NCBI GenBank assembly: GCA_029747015.1
Contig: JAKOGI010000536.1
Location: 248,001-312,000 of the forward strand
DNA: 64,000 nucleotides
Direction: 5' to 3'
Origin: Carnegiea gigantea
Taxonomy: Eukaryota > Streptophyta > Magnoliopsida > Caryophyllales > Cactaceae
The translations under genes were made by a program, and so were the position numbers. Within the stretch, counting starts at the first letter, position 1. Every line of letters begins with the position of its first letter. Shown here piece by piece: positions 1 to 13,364 of this stretch. The notes under the pieces were generated by a model. The model ran no database searches. It saw only the letters and a list, made by a program, of their open reading frames with translations, and was not told where the DNA came from.

Positions 1-3000
1 TGAAAACCATTACATTTCCTAATAAGTACTCTAATACTGACTCATAAAGTTCAACGTAACGAGGACTCAATTATCTCTGATATCTAGTCTCCTGACACCC
101 TTGACTAGATGAGCCCTTTAGAATACTTTATATCTCATCTGAACTTTGATTGTTTCCTTCTTTGGTCAATATGACCATATGACTCTTGTGTTGTTCTTGT
201 GTCATCTTAGCATGTACTTGAACCGTCTCATTATTCTCGATGTTTCATCTAGCTTACTCTAATACCGCTAGACATTGTTTGAGATTATGCCCTTATTAAA
301 ATGTCCTCATCTGATGTTCTTAATGCATGACATGATCTTCTCTCGTCACGCTAGTCTAAGATCTGCTCTAAGTCCGAATTAGATGCTAGAATAAACACGA
401 GTAGAGATGAAAATGATGGAATTAGTAGTTAAGTGAGTCATTAAAAACAAAAGAAATAAACAATGAGACTACAAAAGAGTTATAAAGAAGGGACTAACAT
501 GGGGTGGTTAGAATAAAGATAACCAAAGGTGTATCATGAATTCTGAAATGTAATGCCATAAGAATTGTAATTTATAAATATGGATCATAAAGGGTCCAAT
601 AAATAATCAACCAAAGAGAAAGATGGCCCGGTTATACTCAGGTTTAATTGATGAATTAGAAACAAGATAATAAGTGACTGAGCTTCAACGAGGTGACTTT
701 AAGCAATGAGATAAGTGCAATAGATAGATGGGGCAAGCGATATGCAACAAATAGATAGATAGATTGGATAAACAATGTGCAATAGATAGACAAATAGATT
801 GGACAAGCAAAGTGTAATGGATAGATAAATGGATTAGATGAGCAAAGTGCCAACAGACAGATAAATAGATTAAGCTAGTTACAATAGGAGCATGCCTTTG
901 CTCTTATGAAGCAAATTTGAGGACACCAATAAGATCAAATACAGAATACGGAAGTTTATTTATCAGAATATAAGATATATGTGTGGGAGTTGAAGTTCAA
1001 AATAAAGAGAGTAAGGGGATCATGACAATCGGAATCACCCACACCAATGAGAGTTGAATTATGTTATGAATTCAGAACAAGTTTTACGAGCTTATCATTA
1101 TGAATAAATGAGATGTGAGGCAGATGTGTGAATCGGCTATCAACGAAATGAACTACAACTCATGATCATGAAATAAAGATGGTGAAGGTCAAGAGCACTA
1201 GAATGTTGACAAACATATGAGGTCGAACAAAAACGTATTGCACATTTAACAATGGGTTTGCAAAGACACAGAAGATCATGCTAATAGGAAATATAGGGTT
1301 GAAATGAAAGGGTTATTAAATAATATTGGATAGTATCAAGTTTTGAAGATGAGGCAAGCAAACAATTTCAAAAACTACTATAAAAGGGCATTCTTGTAAA
1401 AGATAAACTATGGTTGCAGGGTTTATGCGTGATATCCGGACCTCAAATCATTCCTAGAAAAGACTTCTGTTGGCAGTTATTCTCATAAATCATCTATTCA
1501 AGGTATAGGGCACTTGTTTTTTAAAGTGATCTTGTTCAACTCTCTGTACGCAGTACACGACCATAAGGTTCTGCCTTCCTTCTTCACACATATAAAACTA
1601 GGGTTTCCCACGGTGACACACTTGGTCAAATAACTCCCTTCTTTAACAACTCATCTTACTAAATCTTTAGTTCTTTGAACTTTGTTGGAGGTCATATGAT
1701 AGGGGCTCTGAAATGGATTGAGCACCTAGAACTAGGTTGATCTAAAAATCAATGTTTCTTGAGGGAAAACAGTCCTGAAAGTCCTCAGATGAAACATCTC
1801 AACATTCGCAAATTGTAATTATGGATATGTATATATCGAGTGTGGCTGGCATATCACTAATATTCATTGCATTACTGACACGATAACTTATTTGCTTGCA
1901 CAGTATAATTTGGGCGGAAATGAGGTTTTTCTTCCCACAGTCCATAGAAACACGCGTCTAGTCTTTCCTTATTTCTCAAGCTAACCTTAAAATCTTTACG
2001 AGTCATCTTCTATAAGTACACAGTCAGTCCACCCCCATAATGATAACAAGGTATGCCAATCAAACAGGATTGAATGCCCCACGAATATGGTTCCTACAAT
2101 ACCAATGGAGGCATATTTATAAAAGGTAACACATTCAACTGCTTACTGATCTCAGTAAATTGAAATGACAGGGGGCAATCTAAAATGTAAAGAGATGTAA
2201 CCACACCATAAACTCTTACAAAGATATTTCCTTATTGGTTATAAAGGACTGACATGTAAGTTGAATGAATGAAAGGAGGGAGAATCTTAATGAAAGAGGT
2301 AAGGTATATAAAGGACTGCATATACAAGACATGCAGTTTATTCATAAAGGTCACGATAGTAAAGTAAATGAACAATGTTATGAAGTTAAGAGGGAGTATC
2401 AAGTACTAAAGGTGAAGAAATCTAGCAGATTACCAAAGAGGCATTTAGAAAGTCATACGGTACCAGTATGTGAGTAAAATGACGAAGATGAAGCTCAACA
2501 CCACCAAAAGGGAAATTTTATTTATTTGATGTTTGAAAGGCCGATCCGTCAAGGTAAAGGAGTTAGTATTATGACTGAACATGATGGCATCCATCAATAA
2601 CATACTCTGCAGTAAATAGAAGCCTTGCATAGGTATATAAACTCCAAAACTACTGGCAGATCGAAATAACACAAGTCGTTCTTTATTATTAATAAGATAT
2701 GTTGTACTAGTAAGGAAAGGATTGCCAAAATAACTTGAGTAATGACATGCAATCACGGCTATAGAGTACTATGCCAACATAACATTATGGTGCTATAGAA
2801 ACGTGAACAATACGGATACATTTAATTGCTGAAAAGGTGCTCGATGGCTGGGTCTGAAGCAACCAAAGGCTTTGCAAACAATAAATGAATAGTGCCCAAA
2901 TAGAAGCAAGGAGTTAAAGTAGGTGACAGTAAAAATATTAGCATAGTGATGACTAAACTATAAGTAGAATGGGTCAAATATACTTAGAAAGAACAAAAAA

Positions 3001-4027
3001 TTACACAGTAACGCATACCGGGGGTCATTATAAGGCTCCATTATGTAAACAGAGAATTAAACCGTTATGATTGTTAGGGTTTGAATCGCCTATAAGAAAG
3101 GTTACTCAGATGTGTTTAAAGGACTCCCCATAGACCACATATGAGAATTTTTATAAACACTTCATTACAAATCAAGAGAGTATTAGTGGCAAAGAAATGA
3201 TACCTCTGAACAATTCAAGGTAACTAGGGCAGAAATAAGTTAATGACAGGAAGTGATGTAAGATCTTAGTGTCAAGACCGGATAATTCCTATACATGACA
3301 GCTTAATCTTACTTGTACCACCCATATAATGCCAAGTAGCACACTATAAGCTACTAACTGTTATCATTAGACATAAGCACTCATTGTAACGTTCATCTCA
3401 TACTGGTTCACTTCAAAGATATTGCACCCACAAAGCATTTTCTTGTCTAGAGGTTTACATCTAACTTGACACTATATTAATCCCTTAAGAAGTTGCAAAT
3501 GGCATCCCCATATCGGTTTCAACCAACACTGTACCCAAGATCAGGTATATTAACACATCTCAATAGAATTCTCAAATCCTGGGGCAAAACGGACAGAGTT
3601 TTGCCTAAAACCTGACTAAAATCCAGGTTAAAGCCTTATAATAGACACCTGAAATGGAGGGAAACACTTAAATAGTTTAACGGCTACACGCCAGAGTTCA
3701 TAACTCAACGGGTCATACACCCGGAGTGCACGATTGCAAAAATTTAAACAAATAAGCGAAATGAAACATACAATACAACTCCCAGATAAATGTGAGCATG
3801 CCTCACTAACAAGTCACCCAAATGGTTTCACACTCCACCTTACTGATGCTCGGATCTCAGGATATTACCAAATGATTGGGTCACCTAAATGAAAATAGTT
3901 TCTCCTTATATGCCCATACATATGAACTTATAATCAATAGCTCATTTAACTGGTCCAACATAACTCATACACACCTTGATAGCTAACTCATAAGCACTTG
4001 CTAGGTCACAGTGCCCCTTAAAACCTT
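1..4027 (-). mobile_element. Partial internal domain of a non-coding LTR element (LARD type), left-hand copy
   Basis: This stretch is collinear with 7879-11330 plus 12796-13347 at high similarity; for example, the sequence at position 1 onward matches that at 7879 onward. It ends at a minus-strand primer-binding site next to LTR A, so it is the internal region of a second element unit that shares LTR A. No open frame longer than about 100 codons exists and no gag, protease, RT, RNase H or integrase motif is visible on either strand. It contains a GATA-like tetranucleotide tract around 720-860 (atagatagatag). That such elements are non-autonomous and mobilised in trans is known for LARDs in general; assigning this one to the class is inference from structure. 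Confidence 0.75.
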
Positions 4028-4040
4028 AACTCTGATACCA
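4028..4040 (-). promoter_or_regulatory. Primer-binding site (tRNA-iMet type) of the left-hand LARD unit
   Basis: On the minus strand the bases read TGGTATCAGAGTT, matching the plant initiator-Met PBS core TGGTATCAGAGC. It lies 4 bp inside the LTR edge (TGTAAC... at 4045), the usual position for a PBS. It shows that LTR A also serves as the 5' LTR of a further element extending left of the window. Confidence 0.8.
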
Positions 4041-6952
4041 AATCTGTAACGCCCCTAAAATGCTAATGATATCATTTATAAAAAACTGCAGCGGAAGACT
4101 TAATGATAGAAGGCACTACCGCCATCCTGATAAGGACAAGGCTCACCGAAACCATTTAATCTTGCGACTCATGTTCACAATCACAATATCTATTAAACTG
4201 AAACACTCTAAGATCAAAGTCCATAATAGTTCAACTTTTATACAATCGATTTAATCATACCATGTGTTAACTCGCACTCCACACTACACAAGTATATTGA
4301 ATATAGACCCAACTTGACCTTGACGTCGATCCCAACATTCAGGCTATGCTGAATCCACTGTGAGCATCTAATGACTTCCAAAAGGGCTTGCTAAATGGAG
4401 AAACATATGATACTTAATCACCTAAAATGGAAAACATGAAAACAATTCGAAAATGTGAGCTAAAACTCAGTACATGTATGCCTGTATTATAAAATAAGCA
4501 TAAAAATGCTGTTGATGGGTACCCGCCTTTGCAATTCATTTAGTTCGTAATAACAATAAAAATGAAAGTAATATGAAATTGAATTGCTCATTATTATCTG
4601 GATGTGAACCCCTTGTAATGATATGATCTATACAAAGGTGTACACCTGCCAATCCGATCAAGAGTGGGCCTGAAGCCACACGAGTAAATAATGGGCTGAC
4701 GCCCTATGGATGATAACTGAAGGAGTCACAAGTTAAATGGTAAATCGCTGTATAAAATAATTCATTGACAAACTCATTAAGAGTTTAAACTTGATAAACA
4801 TGTTCTGCATTTTAAAGATACAGGCAATAGATGTACCTTGAGTCTTTAACAATGCCATCTGACTTGATAAAAGCCAGCTGTTTCATAAATGTCATCTGAC
4901 TTAATAAATATGTTCTGACTTGATAACACTTATGCATAACGGGAAATGATAACTAGGCCTCGACTCTGTTTCATAAAGTTAATTGTAAGTATGTGTAGTC
5001 AGTAAATGATCCTTACTTACATAATAGAATAAGTAAAAGCATGTGTAATAGAAATTGAGTAATTAAATGGTATACATAACTTGGGTATTTCAATATAACT
5101 TCAAAACTAAATTAATGAAAGTAATTAAATCTGATATAAAGTAAATGAAAGTAAAATAGATCACAATAAGATAAATGAGATTACAAAGGAAAAGGCCTTA
5201 ATGGTGATAAATGGGAGAGTGGTTTTGGCCTTTTTTGAAATAGGTTGCTGATACGGGTTTAAGGCTCACTGATGTATAGCTTGGCTCAAGATAATAGCGA
5301 GTACACTAGATTGACTTGATAAATACATTTGATACATTTTAAATTGAGTAAGTAATAGAGCTGTGAGGCCAAGAGAGATATATATTGGTTTAAAATAGCA
5401 TAAACTGCAACAACTTGGTCTAATAAATATGGTTTCTGAATCAAAAATTCTCCCTACTTTCCATATTTCCTTCATAAATCCATTATATGTAGAATTCCAC
5501 CTCAATGAGTCATTGAGCTTAATAGAAGCTATTAAGCTCACTACACTTGGTATTTTCTTTGTAAAAATCCATAATTGATTCCAAGCTCATAAACAAGCTC
5601 CCAAATTGTATACTTGTCTTCTTCTTTCTCATTAATCAAGCTAAAAGCTCCATGAAAGTCCATGAATATTCATTTCCTCCTTAAATGACCTTACTTGGCC
5701 AAAAATACACAAAATGAGTGCATGATCAATCTCATTCAATCTTTATTATTGCTCTTAACACAATTACTCAAAATACTTTCAAAAATCACCAAACTCAAAA
5801 TACTCAACCAAAATTCATGAAATCTTATAGAAAATTCAAAAATAATATGGACAATCTACAGTAAAATTTTAAGAATTTTCCTCCAAATATACGCTACACA
5901 GAAATTGCAATGACAGCCCAATTTGCACCAATCATCCTTGAACTCAAATAAAGACCTAAAACCCCAATATGGAAAGATTAAGAAGTCTTAAAAAACTTTC
6001 ATTCACAATACAAAACATGATTTCCACAATAGGGTTCCCAAAATGCGGATAGAACACAAGTATGTTAGTGTTGATCGAACCTACGCAGTTCTAACCAAAC
6101 AGCCATAACGTTTTCCACACAACTAGGATTAAGGTGATTATAAGGCCTTTGAAAGCTAACACACTAACCTATCTACCCATCGAAAATCATAATTTTTGGC
6201 TGGGCCAATCATTACCGGTTTATTGGCCATGCTTACCCCGCTTTCTGTCATTTTCCAGCCCTCACTGTCTATACTTTCTCCTCTCTTTTCACACAAATTC
6301 TCAACTGAAATCATTTCTCAAAATCATGTAATTGGTCCTTCCCGTCACCATATAAAACCACCACACTTAATTTTACTTCATAATTATATACATCAAAGAT
6401 CATTTCTCAATCAAATATACACAAGTAACATGCTTGCTATTAAATGAAGGTTAAACCTTGCATAATCATTAAAACTCTAACTTTTGGCCAACTTACTTCC
6501 TCTTCATATCATCCAAGACCACCAAAAATACCCTCATAAACATTATTAGAGATTGCCACTAGATCAAATACAAACAATCCAAGAAACACATACTTCCAAC
6601 CTTAAGCTTGCATGCTCATGAATAACCCTAAACCCTAGCATGATCCAAACTCAATCAATAATTAAAAACATAAAAATAACTCTTGTTTCTAACAAAAGAA
6701 CATGATCAACCACCAAAAGAACCAAAACGAGAATCAAAACCAAGATACAATCAACATCTACAAGAGTAAGGTTAGAGTTTACTTACTTTGCTTGAAGAAA
6801 AAGAAATATATGTGAGGTTTGATGCTTGAGGGGATGTAGGTGGTGGCTAGGGTGGCTGGAGGGGGTTGCTCTAGTGGTGGTTGGGTGGCCAACCGCAGCT
6901 AGCAAAGAGGGGGGGAGCCATGGGTATGGAGGAGAGAAGGGAGAGAGAAAGA

Positions 6953-6977
6953 TGTGTGTGTGTGTGTGTGTGTGTGT
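6953..6977. repeat. (TG)n microsatellite in LTR A
   Basis: About 12 TG units following a GA-rich stretch. LTR B has only about four units at the matching place (16292-16303). Confidence 0.95.
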
Positions 6978-7185
6978 TTTGCTCGACTAGAAATGGCTTG
7001 AAGTTTACTTGGCTAGGATTTGTTCTCTCATAAAGTCGCTTTTTGCTAACCATGGCTAAGTTTAAATCATGGTTAACAATGCAAGCTTGTTGGGCTACGA
7101 TTAGCTTATATGGTTTGAGCTCGGGAACGAAAGTGAGCCGTATGCGATTGAATTTTCGTAACTCAAAATTAAATGTTTGCGAGGT

Positions 7186-7186
<1 letters not shown>

Positions 7187-7242
<56 letters not shown>
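7187..7242. repeat. (TAA)n microsatellite in LTR A
   Basis: About 18-19 trinucleotide units. The same site in LTR B (about 16510-16537) has about eight units, so the tract changed length after the LTRs separated. Confidence 0.95.
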
Positions 7243-7596
7243 TTCTTAAACCATAATTACCGAGGCTTACTATCGATTCACTCGATATTTAATCAATCAA
7301 CGAAACTGGAATTAAAAATCAATGAAACTTGAATTACAACATAGGACCCAAATGAAATATCCCCCAACTAAGATGATTAAATACGATAAATGAAAGTGGA
7401 AAATTTAAATGACATAAGGTGATTCAGTAAATATATAAATTGAGTATAATTGAATTAACAAACATGATTTGGTTAAACAAATAACCATGAGTGATTAAAT
7501 AAATAAATATGAATAATTAAATGGATTGACATGATTCGTTAAATAAATAAATATTATTTAAATAAATAAATATGGGTTAGGGTTGGGCTATTATAG

Positions 7597-7609
7597 CCTT
7601 CCCCCCTTA
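7597..7609 (-). promoter_or_regulatory. Polypurine tract next to LTR A
   Basis: The plus strand reads ccttcccccctta, giving a purine run (taaggggggaagg) on the minus strand immediately before the 3' LTR. This is the expected plus-strand priming site for a minus-oriented LTR element and fixes its orientation. Confidence 0.8.
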
Positions 7610-10600
7610 AAGAGTTTCGTCCTCGAAACTTATGATTTTGATCATGTAGGTCATGCCACCTCAAGTATGGATAGTTAGTTTTCACTGCTTCCCTCCAAAA
7701 AGGTACGATTAGTCCAAAGTGCATAGCTGCTTAATCCTGCGGTCGAGTATTTAGATCCTCAGTCACTTTACTGGCTCGATTATTTTGGTTCAAAATTGAT
7801 ATTCTCTTCAAAAGAAAAACTTGTTACTGCAAAGGAGGTACTCTACTCTACTAGTTCTCTGTCTTGACCACTAATAAGTATGGAAACCATTGCATTTCCT
7901 AATAAGTACTCTGATACTGACTCACAAAGCCCAATATAACGAGGATTCAATTATCTCTGATATCTAGTCTCTTGACACCCTTGACTAGATAAGCCCTTTA
8001 GAATACTTTGTATCTCATCTGAACTTTGATTGTCTTCTTCTTTGGCCAATATGACCATATGACTCTTGTGTAGTCCTTGTATCACCTTAGCATGCACTTG
8101 AACTGTCTCATTATTCTCGATGCTTCTTCTAACTTACTCTAATACCGCTAGACATTGTTTGAGATTATGCCCATATCAAAATGTTCTCATCTAATGTTCT
8201 TAATGCATCACATGATCTTCCCTCATCAAACTAGTCTAAGATCTACTCTGAGTCTAAATTAGACGCTAGTATAAACATGGTCAGAGATGAAAATGATGAA
8301 ATTGGTAGTTAAGTGAGTCATTACAAATAAAAGAAATAAACAATGAGACTAAAAAATATTTATAAAGGAGGGATTAACATGGGGTGGTTAGAATAAAGAT
8401 AACCATAGGTGTATAATGAATTCTAAAATATAATGCCACAAGAATTGTGATTTATAAATATGGATCATAATGGGTCCAATAAATAATCAACTAAGGAGAA
8501 AGATGGCCCAGTTATACTCGGGTTTAGCTGACGAATTAGAAACAAGATGACAAGCGACTGAGCTTCAACGAGGTGACTTTATAGCCACAAGCAATGAGAT
8601 AAGTGCAATAGATAGATGGGACAAGCAATGTGCAATAAATAGATAGATAGATTAGATAAGCAAAGTGCAATAGATAAACAAATAAATTGGACAAGCAAAG
8701 TGTAATGGATAGATAAATGGATTGGACGAGCAAAGTGCCAATGGATAGATGAATAGATTAAGCAAGTTACAATAGGAGCATGCCTTTGCTCATATGAAGC
8801 CAGTTCGAGTACAACAATAAGATTAAATAGATAATGCAGAAGTTTATTTATCAGAATGTAAGATATAATTGTGGGAGTTGAAGTTTAAAATAAAGAGAGT
8901 AAGGGGATTATGACAATCGCAATCACCCACACCAATGAGAGTTGAATTACATTATGAGTTCAAAACAAGTTATACAAGCTTATCATTATGAGTAAATGAG
9001 ATGTAAGGTAGATGTGTGAGTCAGTTGTCAACGAAATGAACGATAACTCATGATCGTGAAATAAAGACGGTGAAGGTCGAGAACACTAGAATGTTGACAA
9101 CCATATAAGGTCAAACAAAAATGTATTGCACATTTAACAATGGGTTTGCAAAGACATGGAAGATCATGCTAATAGGAAATATAGGGTTGAAATGCAAGGG
9201 AGATTAAACAATATTGGATCGTATCAAGTTTTGAAGATAAGACAAGCAAACAATTTCAAGAATTAATATAAAAGGGCATTCTTGCAAAAGATAAACTATG
9301 GTTGCATGGTTTTGGTGTTTTATTCGGACCTCAAATCATTCTTGGAAAAGACTTCTATTGTTGACAGTTAATCCCATTAATCATCTATTCAAGGTATAGG
9401 GCACCTGTTTTTGATAGTGATCTTATTCAACTCTCTGTATACAGTACACAATCATAAGGTTCTGCTTTCCTTCTTCACACATATAAAACTAAGGTTTCCC
9501 ACGGTGACACACTTAGTCAAATAACTCCCTTCTGTATAACAACTTATCTTACTAAATCTTTAGTTCTTTGAACTCTGTTGGGGGTCATGTGATAAGGGCT
9601 CTGAAAATGGATTGAGCACTTAGAACTAGGTTGATCTAAAACTTACTGTTTCTTGGGGGAAAACAGTCCTGAAAGTCCTCAGATGAAACATCTCAAGATT
9701 CACAAATTGTAATTATGGATATGCATATACCGAGTGTGGCTGGCATATCACTAATATTCAATGCATTAATGACACGATAACTCATTTGGTTACACAGTAT
9801 AATTAGGGCGAAAATAGGGTTTTCTCTTCCCACAGTGTATAGAAATACACGTCTAGTCTTTCCTTATTTCTCAAGCTAACCTTAAGATCGTTACAAGTCA
9901 CCTTCTATAAGTACATAGTCAGTTCATCCCCGTAATGATAACAAGGTCTGCCAATCAAACTGGATTAAATGCCTAAGGAATATGGTTCCTGTAATACCAA
10001 TGGAGGCATATTTATAAAAGACAACACATTCAACTGCTTACTGGTCTCAGTAAATTGAAATGACAGGGGGCACTCTAAAATGTGAAGAGATGTAACCACA
10101 CTATGAAATCTTATAAAGATATTTCTTTATTGGTTACAAAGGACTGACATGTAAGCTGAATGAATGAAAGGAGGAAGAATCCTAATGAAAGAGGTAAGGC
10201 ATATAAATGACCTGCGTATACAAGACATGCAGTTTATTCATAATGGTCATGATAGTAAAGTAAATGAACGATGTTGTAAAGTTAAGAGGGAGTATTAAAT
10301 ACTGAAGGTGAAGAAATCTAACAGTTTACCAAAGAGGCATTTGAAAAGTCATACGGTACCCGTATATGAGTAAAATGATGAAGATGAGGGTCAACACCAC
10401 CAGAAGGAAAATTTTATTCATCTGATGTTTGAAAGGCTGATCTGTCAAAGTAAAGAAGTCAGTCTTATGACTGAACATGATGGCATCTATCAATAACACA
10501 CTCTGCAGTAAATGGAAGTCTTAGGTAGGTATATAAACTCCGAAACTGTTGGCAGATCAAAATAACACAAATCGTTATTTATTATTAATATGATAGGCTG

Positions 10601-13347
10601 TACTAATAAAGAAAGGATTGCCAAAATAATTTGAATAATGACATACAGTCACGGCCATAGAGTAGTATGCCGACATGACGTTCCGGTGCTATAGAAGCAC
10701 GAATAATGTGGATACATTTAATTGCTGAAAAGGTGCTCGATGACTGGGTCTGAAGCAACCAAAGGCTTTGTAAGCAATAAATGAATAGTGCCCAAATAGA
10801 AGCAAGGAGTTAAAGTAGGTGACCGTAAAAATATGAACATAGTGATGACTGAACTATAAGTAAAATGGGTCAAATATGCTTAGGAAGAACTGCAAATCAC
10901 ATAGTAATGCATACCGGCGGTCATTATAGACTCTATTATGAAAACAGAGAATTAAACAGTTATGATTGTCAGTATTTGAATCGTCCATAAGAAAGGTTGG
11001 TCAGATGTGTTTAAAGGACTCTCCACAGACCACATATGAGAATTTTCATAAACACTCCATTACAAATCAAGAGAGTGTAAGCGGTAAAAAAATGAGGCCT
11101 CTGAACAATTCAAGGTAACTAGGGCAGAAATAAGTCAATGACAGAAAGCAATGGGAGCATTGCTGATATAAGGTCTTAGTGTTAAGACCAGATAATTCCT
11201 ATACATGATAGCTTAATCTTACTTGTACCACCTATATAATGCCAAGTAGCACACCATAAGCTACTAACTGTTATCAGTAGACATAGGCACTCATTGTAAC
11301 ATTCATCTCATACTAGTTCACTTCAAAAACATAGGTGAAGAAATCTAACAGTTTACCAAAGAGGCATTTGAAAAGTCATACGGTACCCGTATATGAGTAA
11401 AATGATGAAGATGAGGGTCAATACCACCAGAAGGAAAATTTTATTCATCTGATGTTTGAAAGGCTGATCTGTCAAAGTAAAGAAGTCAGTCTTATGACTG
11501 AACATGATGGCATCTATCAATAACACACTCTGCAGTAAATGGAAGTCTTAGGTAGGTATATAAACTCCGAAACTGTTGGCATATCAAAATAACACAAATC
11601 GTTATTTATTATTAATATGATAGGCTGTACTAATAAAGAAAAGATTGCCAAAATAATTTGAATAATGACATACAGTCACGGCCATAGAGTAGTATGCCGA
11701 CATGACGTTCCGGTGCTATAGAAGCACGAACAATGTGGATACATTTAATTACTGAAAAGGTGCTCGATGACTGGGTCTGAAGCAACCAAAGGCTTTGCAA
11801 GCAATAAATGAATAGTGCCCAAATAGAAGCAAGGAGTTAAAGTAGGTGACCGTAAAAATATGAACATAGTGATGACTGAACTATAAGTAAACTCTTGGTG
11901 TGTGACCTGTTGAGTTATGAACTTCCGCATATGGCCGTTGAGCTATTAAATTGTTTCTCTCCATTTCAGGTGTTTATTGTAAGGCTTTAAGCTGGGTTTT
12001 AGTACGTTTTTAGGTGAAACTCTGTCCGTTTTGCCCTAGGATTTGAGAATTTTGTTGAGGTGTGTTAATATACCTGATCTTGGGTACAGTGATGGTTGAA
12101 ACCCGATGTGGGGATGCCATTTGCAACTTCATAGGTGGTACAAGTAAGATTAAGCTATCATGTATAGGAATTATCTGGTCTTGACACTAAGACCTTATAT
12201 CAGCAATGCTCCCATTGCTTTTTGAAGTGAACTAGTATGAGATGAATGTTACAATGAGTGCCTATGTCTACTGATAACAGTTAGTAGCTTATGGTGTGCT
12301 ACTTGGCATTATATAGGTGGTACAAGTAAGATTAAGCTATCATGTATAGGAATTATCTGGTCTTGACACTAAGACCTTATATCAGCAATGCTCCCATTGC
12401 TTTCTGTCATTGACTTATTTCTGCCCTAGTTACCTTGAATTGTTCAGAGGCCTCATTTTTTTATCACTTACACTCTCTTGATTTGTAATGGAGTGTTAAA
12501 GAAAGGATTGCCAAAATAATTTGAATAATGACATACAGTCACGGCCATAGAGTAGTATGCCGACATGACGTTCCGGTGCTATAGAAGCACGAACAATGTG
12601 GATACATTTAATTGCTGAAAAGGTGCTCGATGACTGGGTCTGAAGCAACCAAAGGCTTTGCAAGCAATAAATGAATAGTGCCCAAATAGAAGCAAGGAGT
12701 TAAAGTAGGTGACCGTAAAAATATGAACATAGTGATGACTGAACTATAAGTAAAATGGGTCAAATATGCTTAGGAAGAACTGCAAATCACATAACTTGAC
12801 ACTATATTAATCCCTTAAGAAGTTGCAAATGGCATCCCCACATCGGGTTTCAACCATCACTGTACCCAAGATCAGGTATATTAACACACCTCAACAAAAC
12901 TCTCAAATCCTAAGGCAAAACGGACAGAGTTTCACCTAAAAACTTACTAAAACCCAGCTTAAAGCCTTACAATAGACACCTGAAATGGAGAGAAACAATT
13001 TAATAGCTCAACGGCCATATGCGGAAGTTCATAACTCAACAGGTCACACACCAAGAGTACACGATTGCAAAAATTTAAACAAATGAAAGAAATGAAACAT
13101 ACGATACAACTCCCAGATAAATGAGAGCATGTCTCACTAACAGGTCACCTAAATGGTTCGACACTCCACCTTGCTAATGCTTGGATCTCAGGATATTATC
13201 AAATGATTGGGTCACCCAAATGAAAATGGTTCCTCCTTATATGCCCATGCATATAAACTTATAGTCAATAGCTCACAATATAACTCATACACACCTTCAT
13301 AGCTAACTCATAAATACTTGCTAGCTCACAGTGGCCCTTAAAACCTT
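7610..13347 (-). mobile_element. Internal domain of LARD-type element (non-coding, about 5.7 kb)
   Basis: Bounded by the PPT at 7597-7609 and the PBS at 13348-13360, between two 3.5-kb LTRs. The whole unit from LTR A to LTR B is about 12.8 kb. All six frames are closed at short intervals and no retroelement protein motif is seen, which fits a large retrotransposon derivative. It is about 1.4 kb longer than the left-hand copy because of the rearranged block at 10305-13060. GATA-like tetranucleotide repeats lie around 8605-8750. Confidence 0.8.
10305..13060. repeat. Duplicated and inverted block inside the LARD internal domain
   Basis: Reading left to right: segment A (about 10305-10863); segment B (about 10864-11335); a near-identical direct copy of A (11336-11889); an inverted copy of 12805-13055 (about 11890-12131); an inverted copy of part of B (about 12132-12490), in which a stretch of about 95 bp occurs twice (12132-12226 and 12316-12410); a third direct copy of the end of A (about 12494-12795); then the normal sequence resumes. 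The left-hand element (1-4027) has none of this. Copies are much closer to one another than to the left element, so the event is recent. It could be template switching during reverse transcription, later rearrangement, or assembly error. Confidence 0.8.
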
Positions 13348-13360
13348 AGCTCTGATACCA
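13348..13360 (-). promoter_or_regulatory. Primer-binding site (tRNA-iMet type) of the LARD element
   Basis: The minus strand reads TGGTATCAGAGCT, four bases inside LTR B, the same spacing as the site at 4028-4040. It is a closer match to the plant initiator-Met PBS than the left copy. Confidence 0.85.
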
Positions 13361-13364
13361 AATC

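Larger units (their letters stand above)
4045..7595 (-). mobile_element. LARD LTR A (about 3.55 kb)
   Basis: Long terminal repeat, matched end to end with LTR B (13365-16888). The plus-strand left edge is TGTAACGCCCC and the right edge is GGGCTATTATA. The right edge is followed by a pyrimidine tract that is a PPT on the minus strand. Relative to the internal domain to its right it is the 3' LTR, and relative to the PBS at 4028-4040 it is also a 5' LTR. It contains (TG)n and (TAA)n microsatellites absent or shorter in LTR B, so the two LTRs have diverged. Short open frames inside (such as 6196-6447) are not considered genes. Confidence 0.85.

Noticed and set aside
6196..6447. Open frame of 83 codons within LARD LTR A
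   Set aside because: Lies inside a non-coding LTR, is not kept in LTR B, and shows no domain.
6860..7050. Open frame with a Thr-His repeat on the minus strand
   Set aside because: Produced by the (TG)n microsatellite.
7560..7595. TTAGGG-like repeats at the LTR edges (also 16868-16880)
   Set aside because: Only two units and not the plant telomere repeat TTTAGGG; they are part of the LTR terminus.
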